DNA from: Microbacterium sp. Leaf159
GTDB taxonomy: Bacteria; Actinomycetota; Actinomycetes; Actinomycetales; Microbacteriaceae
Length of the DNA stretch: 64,000 bases
Assembly: GCF_001423615.1 (NCBI RefSeq)
Contig: NZ_LMOU01000001.1
Coordinates: 2,589,525-2,653,524, forward strand
Direction of reading: 5' to 3'
The notes below the pieces were generated by a model. That model searched no databases, was not told where the DNA came from, and saw only the letters and a list, made by a program, of their open reading frames with translations. Both the position numbers and the translations under genes were made by a program. Shown here in pieces: positions 25,907-33,751 of the stretch (positions are counted from its first letter, which is position 1; each line of letters opens with the position of its first letter).

Positions 25907-26785
25907 ATGACAACGCAACTGACTCTCAACAACGGCATCGAGATGCCCGCCCTCGGCTTCGGAGTCTTCCAGGCCGCCCCGGACGAGACCGTCGATGCCG
26001 TCAGCACAGCCCTCGAGACGGGCTACCGCCTGATCGACACCGCCGCTGCGTACGGCAACGAGCGCGAGGTGGGCGAGGCGATCCGTCGCACCGGCATCGC
26101 GCGCGACGAGATCTTCATCGAGACCAAGGTCTGGATCAGCGACTTCGGCTACGACGAGACGCTGCATGCTTTCGAGAAGTCGACCGGCAAGCTCGGCGTC
26201 GACCAGCTCGACCTGCTGATCCTGCACCAGGCCCTTCCCACCCGCTTCGACCTCACGCTCGGCGCCTACAAGGCGCTCGAGACCCTGCTCGCCGATGGTC
26301 GGGTGCGCGCCATCGGCGTCAGCAACTTCATGGTGGAGCACCTCGAGAAGCTGGCGGCCGAGACGAGCATCGTCCCGGCGATCAACCAGATCGAGGTGCA
26401 CCCCTACTTCCAGCAGCGTGAGGTGCAGCAGGCGGATGCCGCGGCCGGCACCGTCACGCAGGCCTGGTCGCCCATCGGCGGCATCACGGCCTACCGCCCC
26501 AACGGGGCATCCGTGTTCGATGACGAGACCCTCACGGCCATCGCCGCCGAGCACGGCAAGTCGCCCGCGCAGGTGATGCTGCGCTGGCACCTGCAGCAGG
26601 GGCGATCCGCGCTGCCGAAGTCGGTGCGCCCTGCCCGCATCGCCGAGAACTTCGACGTGTTCGACTTCGAGCTCACCGCTGATCAGCTCGGCGCGATCGA
26701 CGCGCTCGACACCGGTGTGCGCCGCGGCCCCGAGCCCGAGGACGTCACGCTCGAGACCTTCGGCCGGGAGATCCCCGAAGCCTGA
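25907..26785 (+). CDS. aldo/keto reductase (AKR5-like)
   Basis: NADPH-dependent reductase, 292 aa, TIM barrel, close to 2,5-diketo-D-gluconate reductase-type enzymes. It shows NNGIEMPALGFGVFQ, LIDTAAAYGNEREVG (catalytic Asp and Tyr), IETKVW (Lys), LILHQALP (His), IGVSNFMVEHL, INQIEVHPYFQQ and the cofactor loop LPKSVRPARIAEN. The ATG at 25907 is preceded by GAGGA. Its expression is probably set by the divergent MmyB-type regulator. Confidence 0.94.
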   Translation: MTTQLTLNNGIEMPALGFGVFQAAPDETVDAVSTALETGYRLIDTAAAYGNEREVGEAIRRTGIARDEIFIETKVWISDFGYDETLHAFEKSTGKLGVDQLDLLILHQALPTRFDLTLGAYKALETLLADGRVRAIGVSNFMVEHLEKLAAETSIVPAINQIEVHPYFQQREVQQADAAAGTVTQAWSPIGGITAYRPNGASVFDDETLTAIAAEHGKSPAQVMLRWHLQQGRSALPKSVRPARIAENFDVFDFELTADQLGAIDALDTGVRRGPEPEDVTLETFGREIPEA

Positions 26786-26791
26786 TCGGCG

Positions 26792-27265
26792 CTAGAGGGC
26801 CGCAGTCACACCCGGGAGCAGCTTGGACGCGATCGCGCCGAGCTGCTCCCGCTCGGCTTCGGTGAGGGGGTCGAGGATCAGCTCTCGGATCTGTGCCACG
26901 TGCACGGGGGCCGCTCCCCGCAGCAGCTCGCGACCGGCATCCGTCAGCGCCGCAGTCAGAGTGCGCTTGTCACTGCTGCACGATGTGCGCACCACCCAGC
27001 CGCGTTCTTCGAGCGAATCGATGGCGTGACTGAGCCTCGAGCGGCTGAGTCCGGCGATCTGCGCGAGCTCGGTCATCGGTATCGCACGGTCATCCTGGCC
27101 TGCCAGCGTCACGAGGATCGCGTAGTGCGCGTGCTTGAGTCCGGTCTCGGCTTTCAGTGCGCGGTCGAGCACCTGAGGCAGCAGCTGGACGAACCGGATG
27201 GTCGGCAGCCACGTCTGCATCTCGGTGTCGTCGAGCCGTCGGTCGTTCACCACCTGCGCGTTCAT
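26792..27265 (-). CDS. MarR-family regulator
   Basis: Winged-helix regulator, 157 aa. The recognition region MTELAQIAGLSRSRLSHAIDSLEERGWVVR and the wing with SDKRTLTAALTDAG are typical MarR. Its ATG overlaps the stop of the upstream GTP cyclohydrolase II gene by one base (TGATG), so the two are translated together. It converges on the aldo/keto reductase with a six-base gap. The coupling implies a role linked to flavin or GTP metabolism, but the ligand is unknown. Confidence 0.92.
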   Translation of the reverse strand: MNAQVVNDRRLDDTEMQTWLPTIRFVQLLPQVLDRALKAETGLKHAHYAILVTLAGQDDRAIPMTELAQIAGLSRSRLSHAIDSLEERGWVVRTSCSSDKRTLTAALTDAGRELLRGAAPVHVAQIRELILDPLTEAEREQLGAIASKLLPGVTAAL

Positions 27266-27924
27266 CACGCGGCGGACAGATCGAGCGTGTGCGAGGTGTG
27301 GTCGCGCTTTGCCTCGAGGTAGCGGTGGTTCGCGTCCGACAGGTGCACGCCGGTGCGGACCTGCTCGGTGACGCGGATGCCGAGGGACTCGAGCTGCGCC
27401 GCCTTGTCGGGGTTGTTGCTCAGCAGGCGGATGCTGTCGGCACCCACCGTGTGCAGCATCTGCGCCGCGACCGTGTAGTCGCGTTCGTCCTCGCCGCGGC
27501 CGAGAGCGACGTTCGCCTCGTAGGTGTCGAGCCCTGCGTCCTGCAGCGCGTACGCGTCGAGCTTGGCGTACAGGCCGATGCCGCGACCCTCCTGTCGCAG
27601 GTAGAGCAGGAATCCGCCCTCCTCGGCGATGCGCTCGACGGCTTCCCGCAGCTGTGGACCGCAGTCGCAGCGCTCGGAGCCGAAGACATCGCCGGTCAGG
27701 CATTCGCTGTGCGGGCGCACGAGAGGCGCGTCCCCGCCGTCGGCTGCGCGGTCGAGCGCAGCCCTCCAGTCGCCGAGGCCGAGCAGCAGGTGCTCACGGC
27801 CGTCGACCAGGCCGTCGAACGTCACGACATCCGCTGCGGTGGAGAACCCGTCGGCGAAGCGCATCGGCACGCGCACGCGCGTGCGCTCGGTGGCGACCGG
27901 AACGACGGTTGAAGTTTCAATCAT
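27265..27924 (-). CDS. ribA: GTP cyclohydrolase II
   Basis: First enzyme of riboflavin synthesis: opens GTP to 2,5-diamino-6-ribosylamino-pyrimidinone 5'-phosphate plus formate and pyrophosphate. The sequence (219 aa) has the zinc-binding HSECLTGDVFGSERCDCG motif with three Cys near residue 75, the LRQEGRGIGLYAKLDAYALQ active-site segment, and RLLSNNPDKAAQL. It is a stand-alone RibA-type protein, not the RibBA fusion common in actinobacteria, and no other rib gene is nearby. It is coupled to a MarR regulator. The 115-base upstream region shows no FMN-riboswitch-like conserved blocks. Confidence 0.93.
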   Translation of the reverse strand: MIETSTVVPVATERTRVRVPMRFADGFSTAADVVTFDGLVDGREHLLLGLGDWRAALDRAADGGDAPLVRPHSECLTGDVFGSERCDCGPQLREAVERIAEEGGFLLYLRQEGRGIGLYAKLDAYALQDAGLDTYEANVALGRGEDERDYTVAAQMLHTVGADSIRLLSNNPDKAAQLESLGIRVTEQVRTGVHLSDANHRYLEAKRDHTSHTLDLSAA

Positions 27925-28039
27925 GTGGGGTGAAACGCGATGTGCGCTCGTCTATCCCACGAGGGGTGTCTTATCAGAGCCTCCCGCGGGCGCGCCATCG
28001 GGAGTTGACTGGAACCACAACACCGAAGGAGCACCACTC

Positions 28040-29059
28040 ATGCGTGGAGTAGTCATGTACGCACCCGGCGACGTTCGCGTCGAGGACCGCGAGAAGCCGA
28101 CCATCACCCGTCCGACCGATGCCGTGATCCGGATCGCCGCGACCTGCATCTGCGGATCCGACCTGTGGCCCTACCGGGGCGCGAACGAGGTCGATCACGA
28201 CCCGATGGGCCACGAATACGTCGGCATCGTCGAAGAGATCGGCGCCGATGTGACGACCGTGAAGGTCGGCGACTTCGTCGTCGGATCGTTCATGGCCTCG
28301 GACAACACCTGTGAGATCTGCCAGGCCGGATACCAGTCCCGGTGCGTGCACGTCGTGCCGATGGGGGCCTTCGGAACCCAGGCCGAGTACTCGCTGATCC
28401 CGCATGCCGACGGCACGCTCGTCGCGACGCCGGGGCAGCCCGACGCCGATCTGATCCCGTCTCTGCTCGCGGCATCCGATGTGCTGGGCACCGGCTGGTT
28501 CGCCGCGGTCGCCGCAGAGGTCGGCCCGGGCAAGACCGTCGCCGTGGTCGGTGACGGAGCAGTGGGTCTGCTCGGCATCCTCGCCGCACGTGAACTCGGC
28601 GCCGAGCGGATCATCGCGATGAGCCGTCACGCCGACCGCCAGGCGCTGGCGCGCGAATTCGGCGCGACCGACATCGTGGAAGAGCGCGGAGACGAGGGCG
28701 TGGCCCGCATCAAGGAGCTCACGAACGGGCTCGGCGCGCACTCGGTGATCGAGGCGGTCGGCACGCAGGAGTCGATGATGCAGGCCATCCGCGCGACCCG
28801 CCCCGGCGGTCACGTCGGATACGTCGGCGTCTCGCACGACGTCGCGCTGCCCGGTGAGGAGCTCTTCTTCTCGGGCGTGCACCTGCACGGCGGCCCGGCA
28901 CCGGTGCGCCGCTTCCTCCCCGAGCTGATCCAGCTCATCTGGGACCGCAAGATCGACCCCGGCAAGGTGTTCGACCTCACTCTCCCGCTCGAAGATGCCG
29001 CCGAGGGCTACCGCGCCATGGACGAGCGTCGCGCCACCAAGGTCCTGCTCACCGTCTGA
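28040..29059 (+). CDS. zinc-dependent alcohol dehydrogenase
   Basis: MDR-superfamily dehydrogenase, 339 aa. Catalytic zinc ligands are Cys38 (CICGSD) and His58-Glu59 (GHEYVG); the Rossmann motif is VVGDGAVGLLG near residue 170. In the structural-zinc loop three of four Cys remain (DNTCEICQAGYQSRC), with Asp at the first position. It oxidises an alcohol or reduces an aldehyde with NAD(P); substrate unknown. A GAAGGAG site precedes the ATG. A cupin gene follows after 41 bases, probably in the same transcript. Confidence 0.93.
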   Translation: MRGVVMYAPGDVRVEDREKPTITRPTDAVIRIAATCICGSDLWPYRGANEVDHDPMGHEYVGIVEEIGADVTTVKVGDFVVGSFMASDNTCEICQAGYQSRCVHVVPMGAFGTQAEYSLIPHADGTLVATPGQPDADLIPSLLAASDVLGTGWFAAVAAEVGPGKTVAVVGDGAVGLLGILAARELGAERIIAMSRHADRQALAREFGATDIVEERGDEGVARIKELTNGLGAHSVIEAVGTQESMMQAIRATRPGGHVGYVGVSHDVALPGEELFFSGVHLHGGPAPVRRFLPELIQLIWDRKIDPGKVFDLTLPLEDAAEGYRAMDERRATKVLLTV

Positions 29060-29100
29060 GCAGGCCGGCGACACCTCGATCGCGCGACAGGAGAGAAGAC

Positions 29101-29502
29101 ATGCACATCGAAGACCGCATCCCGACCGTGAAGAACCCGCCCGAATGGTTCACGGGCGACGTCTGGCTCGACCCGATCATCGCCCCGCACGACGCCGACC
29201 AGCGGATGTCGGGAGGGATCGTCAGGTTCGCACCCGGTGCCCGCACGGCATGGCACTCGCACGCGCGCGGCCAGTACCTGCGGGTCACCGAGGGCACCGC
29301 CCTGTGCGGCACACGTGACGGCACCGTCGTCGAGGCCCGGCCCGGCGAGACGATCTACACGCCGCCGGGGGAGGAGCACTGGCACGGCGCCGCCGAGGAC
29401 TGCTTCATGCAGCATTTCGCGCTGCTCGAGGGCGCCGACGACCCGAGCGAGACCACGACGTGGCTCGAGCACGTGACCGACCAGGACTACCGCCGACGCT
29501 GA
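29101..29502 (+). CDS. cupin-domain protein
   Basis: Small single-domain cupin, 133 aa. Cupin motif 1 is ARTAWHSHARGQYLRVTEG (two His and a Gln as likely metal ligands) and motif 2 is PGETIYTPPGEEHWHGA (His). It resembles YhhW/carboxymuconolactone-associated cupins often found next to oxidoreductases. The function is unproven. It follows the alcohol dehydrogenase on the same strand with a GGAGAG ribosome site. Confidence 0.88.
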   Translation: MHIEDRIPTVKNPPEWFTGDVWLDPIIAPHDADQRMSGGIVRFAPGARTAWHSHARGQYLRVTEGTALCGTRDGTVVEARPGETIYTPPGEEHWHGAAEDCFMQHFALLEGADDPSETTTWLEHVTDQDYRRR

Positions 29503-29506
29503 ACCG

Positions 29507-30430
29507 CTACTCCGGTGCCGGCATCGGTTCCGGTCCCGGTGCCGGTGCCTTGTCACGGCGGCGCACGAGTCTGAGCTCACTGGCCAGGATGCCGAGCACG
29601 ACGAGTGCGCCGCCGATCAGCGCCGTCACGGGCAGGCGCTCGCCGGCGATGCGGCCGATCGCGGCCGCCCACACCGGCTCGCCCGCGTAGATGATCGTGG
29701 CGCGGGTCGGCGAGACGGACTTCTGCGCCCAGTTCATCGTGAGCTGGATGATGCAGCTCGCCGCCCCGAGCCCGATCGCGCAGCCGACCCAGATCCACGA
29801 GAACTCGGGCAGTCCCTCCCCGACGATCGGCATGGTCAGGATGCCGAGCACTCCGGCGGTGAGGAGCTGGATGATCGTGATCCGGCCGAGGTCGATCCTG
29901 CCGGCGAACACGCTGATCAGGATGATCTCGGCCGCGATCGGCAGGGTGCTGATCATGGTGAGGATCTCGCCCGACCCGAGTGTGAGGGCGAACGCATCGG
30001 GGCCGGCGATGAGCATCAGCCCGAGGAAGGCGAGCCCTGCGCCCACGAACGCCATGGCAGGTGGGCGCTTGCGAAACACCGCCCACTGGGCGAGCGGCAC
30101 GAGCGGGATGTACATCGCCGTGATGAAGGCCGAGGTGCTCGAATCGATGGTCTGCAGCCCGACGGTCTGCAGACCGTAGCCCAGGTAGATCATCACGCCG
30201 ATCGCGACGCCGGCGCCGATGTCGCGCCAGCGGATGCCTCGAAGCACGCGCCGGAAGATGACGACGCTGATCAGGCCGGCCACCAGGAACCGGATGCCGA
30301 CGAAGAACCAGGGTCCCGAGTGCTGCATCGCCCAGTGCACGAGCAGGAAGGTGCTGCCCCAGACCGCCGTCACGGCGATGAGCGCGACCTCCTGTCGACG
30401 CAGGCTCATCCAGCGGAATCGAGTGGACAT
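29507..30430 (-). CDS. EamA-family (DMT) transporter
   Basis: Drug/metabolite transporter, 307 aa, ten predicted helices in two EamA repeats (AVWGSTFLLVHWAM in the first; the second ends VYAGEPVWAA-like as IIYAGEPVWAAAIG). It ends in a Pro/Glu-rich tail. Substrate unknown. The start ATG 30430 has GAAAGGAC upstream. It converges on the cupin gene with a four-base gap and diverges from the sulfurtransferase gene across a region containing repeat copy 2. Confidence 0.9.
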   Translation of the reverse strand: MSTRFRWMSLRRQEVALIAVTAVWGSTFLLVHWAMQHSGPWFFVGIRFLVAGLISVVIFRRVLRGIRWRDIGAGVAIGVMIYLGYGLQTVGLQTIDSSTSAFITAMYIPLVPLAQWAVFRKRPPAMAFVGAGLAFLGLMLIAGPDAFALTLGSGEILTMISTLPIAAEIILISVFAGRIDLGRITIIQLLTAGVLGILTMPIVGEGLPEFSWIWVGCAIGLGAASCIIQLTMNWAQKSVSPTRATIIYAGEPVWAAAIGRIAGERLPVTALIGGALVVLGILASELRLVRRRDKAPAPGPEPMPAPE

Positions 30431-30481
30431 GCGGTCCTTTCTCGACGCGGCCGGATCGAGCCTAGCGCCGCCCTCGCATGC

Positions 30482-30545
30482 GCTTCGAATCGCGCGAATG
30501 GCGCGATATGACGACAGAATGCCGCCAGGTGCGCGATTCGAACGC
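30482..30545. repeat. inverted-repeat element, copy 2
   Basis: Arms CTTCGAATCGCGC and GCGCGATTCGAACG with a diverged centre. It lies between divergent genes, so it is not a terminator here. Its right arm covers the -35 position of the sulfurtransferase promoter. Confidence 0.8.
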
Positions 30546-30553
30546 CGTCTCGA

Positions 30554-30559
30554 TAGCCT
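30554..30559 (+). promoter_or_regulatory. putative -10 of sulfurtransferase gene
   Basis: TAGCCT six bases before the ATG at 30566; leaderless geometry. Confidence 0.45.
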
Positions 30560-30565
30560 CGCCTC

Positions 30566-31402
30566 ATGAGCAACTTCGTGAGCGTCGATGAACTGAACGA
30601 GCTGCGGGCGTCCGAGACGCCGGTCCGAGTGATCGACGTGCGCTGGCGTCTCGACCGCCCCGACGGTCACGCCGACTATCTCGGTGGCCACATCCCCGGA
30701 GCCGTCTACGTTCCGCTCTCCACCGAGCTCGCGACCCACGGGGAGCCGTCGGAGGGGCGCCACCCGCTGCCGTCCACCCAGACGCTGCAGGATGCCGCGC
30801 GCCGGTGGGGCGTGAACCAGGGCGACGTGGTCGTGGCCTACGACGATGCGAAGGGACTCAGCGCCTCGCGCGCCTGGTGGCTGCTGCGACAGGGCGGCGT
30901 CGACGTGCGCGTGCTCGACGGCGGCATCCGCGCCTGGACGGCGGCCGGTCTGCCGGTCGCGACCGACGAGGTGGAGGTCGAGTCGGGCGATGTCGTCCTC
31001 GACGAGATCGGTGCCGACGCGATCTCCATCGACGAGGCGGCGTCGTTCCCCGAGACCGGTGTGCTGCTCGACGTGCGAGCCCCCGAACGGTATCGCGGTG
31101 ACCACGAACCGCTCGACCCCATCGGCGGACACATCCCCGGCGCGCTCAACCTGCCGATGGCGGCTCATCTGAACTCCGAGGGCAAGATCCTCGACGTGCA
31201 CACCCTGCAGGCGACCTTCGAGGCCGTCGGCGTGACCGCGGGAACTCCGGTGGCGGCGTACTGCGGCTCCGGCATCACGGCGGCCCACACCGCGCTGGTG
31301 CTCGACGAGGCCGGCATCGAGGCCAAGGTGTTCCCCGGATCGTGGAGCCAGTGGTCCAACACTCCGGGTCGCGCGGTCGCCGTCGGCGAGCAGCCCGGCT
31401 GA
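30566..31402 (+). CDS. sulfurtransferase (tandem rhodanese)
   Basis: Thiosulfate or 3-mercaptopyruvate sulfurtransferase, 278 aa. It has two rhodanese domains: an inactive N-terminal one (VIDVRWRLDRPDGHADYLGGHIPGAVYV) and a catalytic C-terminal one (LLDVRAPERYRG). The persulfide-forming Cys233 lies in AYCGSGITA, whose CGSG(I/V)T pattern favours mercaptopyruvate-type enzymes. It acts in the cytosol in sulfur transfer and cyanide detoxification. Stand-alone gene, apparently with a leaderless mRNA. Confidence 0.93.
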   Translation: MSNFVSVDELNELRASETPVRVIDVRWRLDRPDGHADYLGGHIPGAVYVPLSTELATHGEPSEGRHPLPSTQTLQDAARRWGVNQGDVVVAYDDAKGLSASRAWWLLRQGGVDVRVLDGGIRAWTAAGLPVATDEVEVESGDVVLDEIGADAISIDEAASFPETGVLLDVRAPERYRGDHEPLDPIGGHIPGALNLPMAAHLNSEGKILDVHTLQATFEAVGVTAGTPVAAYCGSGITAAHTALVLDEAGIEAKVFPGSWSQWSNTPGRAVAVGEQPG

Positions 31403-31434
31403 CGTCAGCCGACTGAGCAGCGCCGGCGTCGGGG

Positions 31435-32343
31435 TCAGCGACCGTCGGCGTAGGTCCAGGAGACTCCGAGGAGTCCCGGGCCGAAGGCGCGTCGCACCTG
31501 ATGCACCGAGTTGCGGCCTTCGAGCGACAGGACCGTCGACTTGGTGCCGGCCGGCGTCTCGGCGCGCTCCTCGATGTGATCGGGCAGGGCGTCGGGGTGG
31601 AACCGGGTCCACACCAGCAGCTCTCGGCACTGTCGGGCGACGGCGTGGCCTGTCTCCCGCTGCGGCGGATACCCGGGCGGGTACTCTACCGACCACTCCA
31701 CCATCGACGTGCTCGGAGCGGTCAGCGGCACGTCGAGCTCGAACAGCACGCCGTGCACCTCGCCGTTCGGATGCGAGTAGCGGGCGGCGATCCGGCCGCC
31801 GGCCACCGCGTGGATGATCGGCGCGGGGGTGCTCACGCCCGGAGTCATCTCGAGGAACGGGATCGAGGCGACCGTGCCGACGGTGGACTGCACGATGCTG
31901 CGCGTGATCGAGTACGAGACGTTGCCGTCGGCATCCACATCCGTCACCGAATGCGTGGTCAGCTCGCGGGAGGTGTCGGGGTACTCGGCGCCGAGGGCCG
32001 CGAAGGCCTCTTTCACAGCCTGCTCGAGTTCCTGCTCGTCGAGCGGGAACTGATTGGGTCCGAGCGGGCCCGTGCGGTTGGTGGTGCCGAGAAGTGCGGT
32101 GAGGGAGCCGGGCTCGAGGTGCAGCAGCTGCTCGATGTCGCTGAGCGCCGCCATCGACTGGGCTCCCTCCGGCCGACGAGCGCCGGAGCGCCAGTAGCTG
32201 AGGGTCGCCATCGACACGCTGTTGCCGCGGGCGCGCAGCTGCTCGTGCAGTCTCGCCAGAGTCAATCCACGTGCATTGATCGCGTCACGGAAGGACGCTG
32301 CAAATACATCGGCATACCGGCGGATGCCACTTTCCATACTCAT
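31435..32343 (-). CDS. helix-turn-helix regulator-like protein
   Basis: Unrecognised protein, 302 aa. The N-terminus (about residues 10-75: RYADVFAASFRDAINARGLTL, then VSMATLSYWRSGARRPEG) resembles an XRE helix-turn-helix. The rest is a beta-rich domain with repeated hydrophobic strands, probably ligand or protein binding. The ATG at 32343 has GGAGGGGG at suitable spacing. It converges on the sulfurtransferase and diverges from a membrane-protein operon across a 309-base region with a strong hairpin. Confidence 0.6.
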   Translation of the reverse strand: MSMESGIRRYADVFAASFRDAINARGLTLARLHEQLRARGNSVSMATLSYWRSGARRPEGAQSMAALSDIEQLLHLEPGSLTALLGTTNRTGPLGPNQFPLDEQELEQAVKEAFAALGAEYPDTSRELTTHSVTDVDADGNVSYSITRSIVQSTVGTVASIPFLEMTPGVSTPAPIIHAVAGGRIAARYSHPNGEVHGVLFELDVPLTAPSTSMVEWSVEYPPGYPPQRETGHAVARQCRELLVWTRFHPDALPDHIEERAETPAGTKSTVLSLEGRNSVHQVRRAFGPGLLGVSWTYADGR

Positions 32344-32652
32344 CACAGCACCCCCTCCGGTATGTGAAGAATCGAGTTCTAAAGTGAGCATACGACCACA
32401 CCAGCATCGCGTAGGGGACGAGGTGCTATTTCTGGGGTCAGCTGGGCTGAACAGTCGTGGGCAGGGTGCCCGACCTCACGACCGATCGGCCTATAACGCG
32501 GTGTCGCCCCCGTCGCTGCGTTCTGTCGCGGGGCCTGATGATCGATCTGGGGAGATCCATCGGGCCCCGCGAACACCTCTCTCTCGGCGTCCGCGCCCAC
32601 TCCGCGCCCCCGCGTAGACTGGGAGGAACACCCCGGAGGACTCTGGATCGTC
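32344..32652. other. 309-base divergent intergenic region
   Basis: No gene is visible. On the left it holds the ribosome site and an AT-richer stretch (about 32365-32395) suited to the minus-strand promoter. In the middle there is a strong hairpin (32527-32571). On the right are a TAGACT hexamer (about 32614) and a GGAGGA site before the plus-strand gene. Confidence 0.6.
32527..32571. other. strong hairpin in divergent leader
   Basis: CGCGGGGCC at 32527-32535 pairs with GGCCCCGCG at 32563-32571, extended by GATG/CATC and an inner GATC pair. Located about 80 bases upstream of a start codon; possibly a leader structure or a terminator of antisense transcription. Confidence 0.5.
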
Positions 32653-33303
32653 ATGTCTGCCCCTGCCCGCGCGTTCACCGTGCGTCATCTTCAGCTGCTG
32701 CGCGCGCTCTTCGCCGCCGCCGCGGCCGTGATGATCACCTTCTCGCCCGACCACTCGGCGGCCGTCGGTCTCTCCGTCTTCAGCGGCTTCGTGCTGACGA
32801 CCGCCCTCGTGATGATCGTCGCCGCCTGGCTGGTGTTCCCCGCCGGGCAGCGCTGGCCGTCGGTGGTCCTGGCCATCCTGGGCTTCGCCGCGGGCATGGT
32901 CGCGGGAGTGCCGGCCTGGCGCACCGACGACGTCTTCTTCGTCGTCGTGATCGCCTGGGCCGTGGCCACCGGAATCCTCGAGCTGGTCGTCGGACTGCGC
33001 GCACGCCGCACGGGCGACCCCACGGCACGTGACTCGATCACCCTGGGTGCCTTCGGTCTGCTGCTCGCCGTGCTGCTGCTGGCGGTCCCCGCAGGCTTCG
33101 TGCAGCCCTACGCGATCAAGGGTGCAGGAGAGTTCGAGCTCACCGGCATCATCCTGGGCGTCGGCATGTTCGGCGGGTACGCTGCCGTCGTCGCCGTCTT
33201 CCTCGGCATCGCCGGGCTCACCCCGAAGCGCGCCGACGCCGTCGCCGACTCCGCAGCAACCGAGAACGACCCGGCCCCGGCCGGGCACGGAGGAGACCGA
33301 TGA
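32653..33303 (+). CDS. integral membrane protein
   Basis: Unrecognised membrane protein, 216 aa, with about six hydrophobic helices between residues 15 and 195 and an acidic, Pro/Ala-rich cytosolic-looking tail. Overall pattern (short loops, one RARRTGDPTARDS loop) is like small DUF308/HdeD-type proteins, which I cannot confirm. The GGAGGA site lies 12 bases before the ATG. It overlaps the next gene by ATGA, so the two products are made together. Confidence 0.7.
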   Translation: MSAPARAFTVRHLQLLRALFAAAAAVMITFSPDHSAAVGLSVFSGFVLTTALVMIVAAWLVFPAGQRWPSVVLAILGFAAGMVAGVPAWRTDDVFFVVVIAWAVATGILELVVGLRARRTGDPTARDSITLGAFGLLLAVLLLAVPAGFVQPYAIKGAGEFELTGIILGVGMFGGYAAVVAVFLGIAGLTPKRADAVADSAATENDPAPAGHGGDR

Positions 33304-33653
33304 GCGACGAGAAGCCCACCCGGCGCGACATCCTGCGCCCGCTGCACCTGCTGGGCATCGCCCTCGCATGCGGCGTCTTCGCCGCGATCGTCACGCTGGT
33401 GTCGACCGGAGCCTTCACCGCCCGGGTGAACAGCGCCATCGCGAGCGGCACCTACGACGGCCTCACCCCGATCGCCCTCGGCCTGGTGGTCGGCGGCGGA
33501 GCGTTCATCGTCACGCTGCTGTTCCTGGCGATGCTGATCCTCGTGGTCGATCCTGCCGATGTCACCAAGACGGTCGACCGTCCGGTGCTCTTCGACCCCG
33601 AGACGCCTGACGAGCCCGAGTCCGACAAGCCCGGTCACGGCGCTTCCTCCTGA
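33300..33653 (+). CDS. small membrane protein, coupled to upstream gene
   Basis: Unrecognised protein, 117 aa, with two long hydrophobic helices (about residues 18-42 and 58-82) and an acidic, Asp/Glu/Pro-rich tail. Its start codon overlaps the stop of the preceding membrane protein (ATGA), so the two are probably partners in one complex. No functional motif recognised. Confidence 0.7.
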   Translation: MSDEKPTRRDILRPLHLLGIALACGVFAAIVTLVSTGAFTARVNSAIASGTYDGLTPIALGLVVGGGAFIVTLLFLAMLILVVDPADVTKTVDRPVLFDPETPDEPESDKPGHGASS

Positions 33654-33751
33654 CTCGCACCGCCCTGTCGTGATGCGCGGCGTCTCTTCTCTGACGTGCG
33701 GCGCAGGAATCTCCGGCATCCGTCCGGAATAGTCCCTGCGCCCGAGCGCTT

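Noticed and set aside
27925..28039. FMN riboswitch upstream of ribA
   Set aside because: The region is short and lacks the conserved RFN blocks; no such structure visible.
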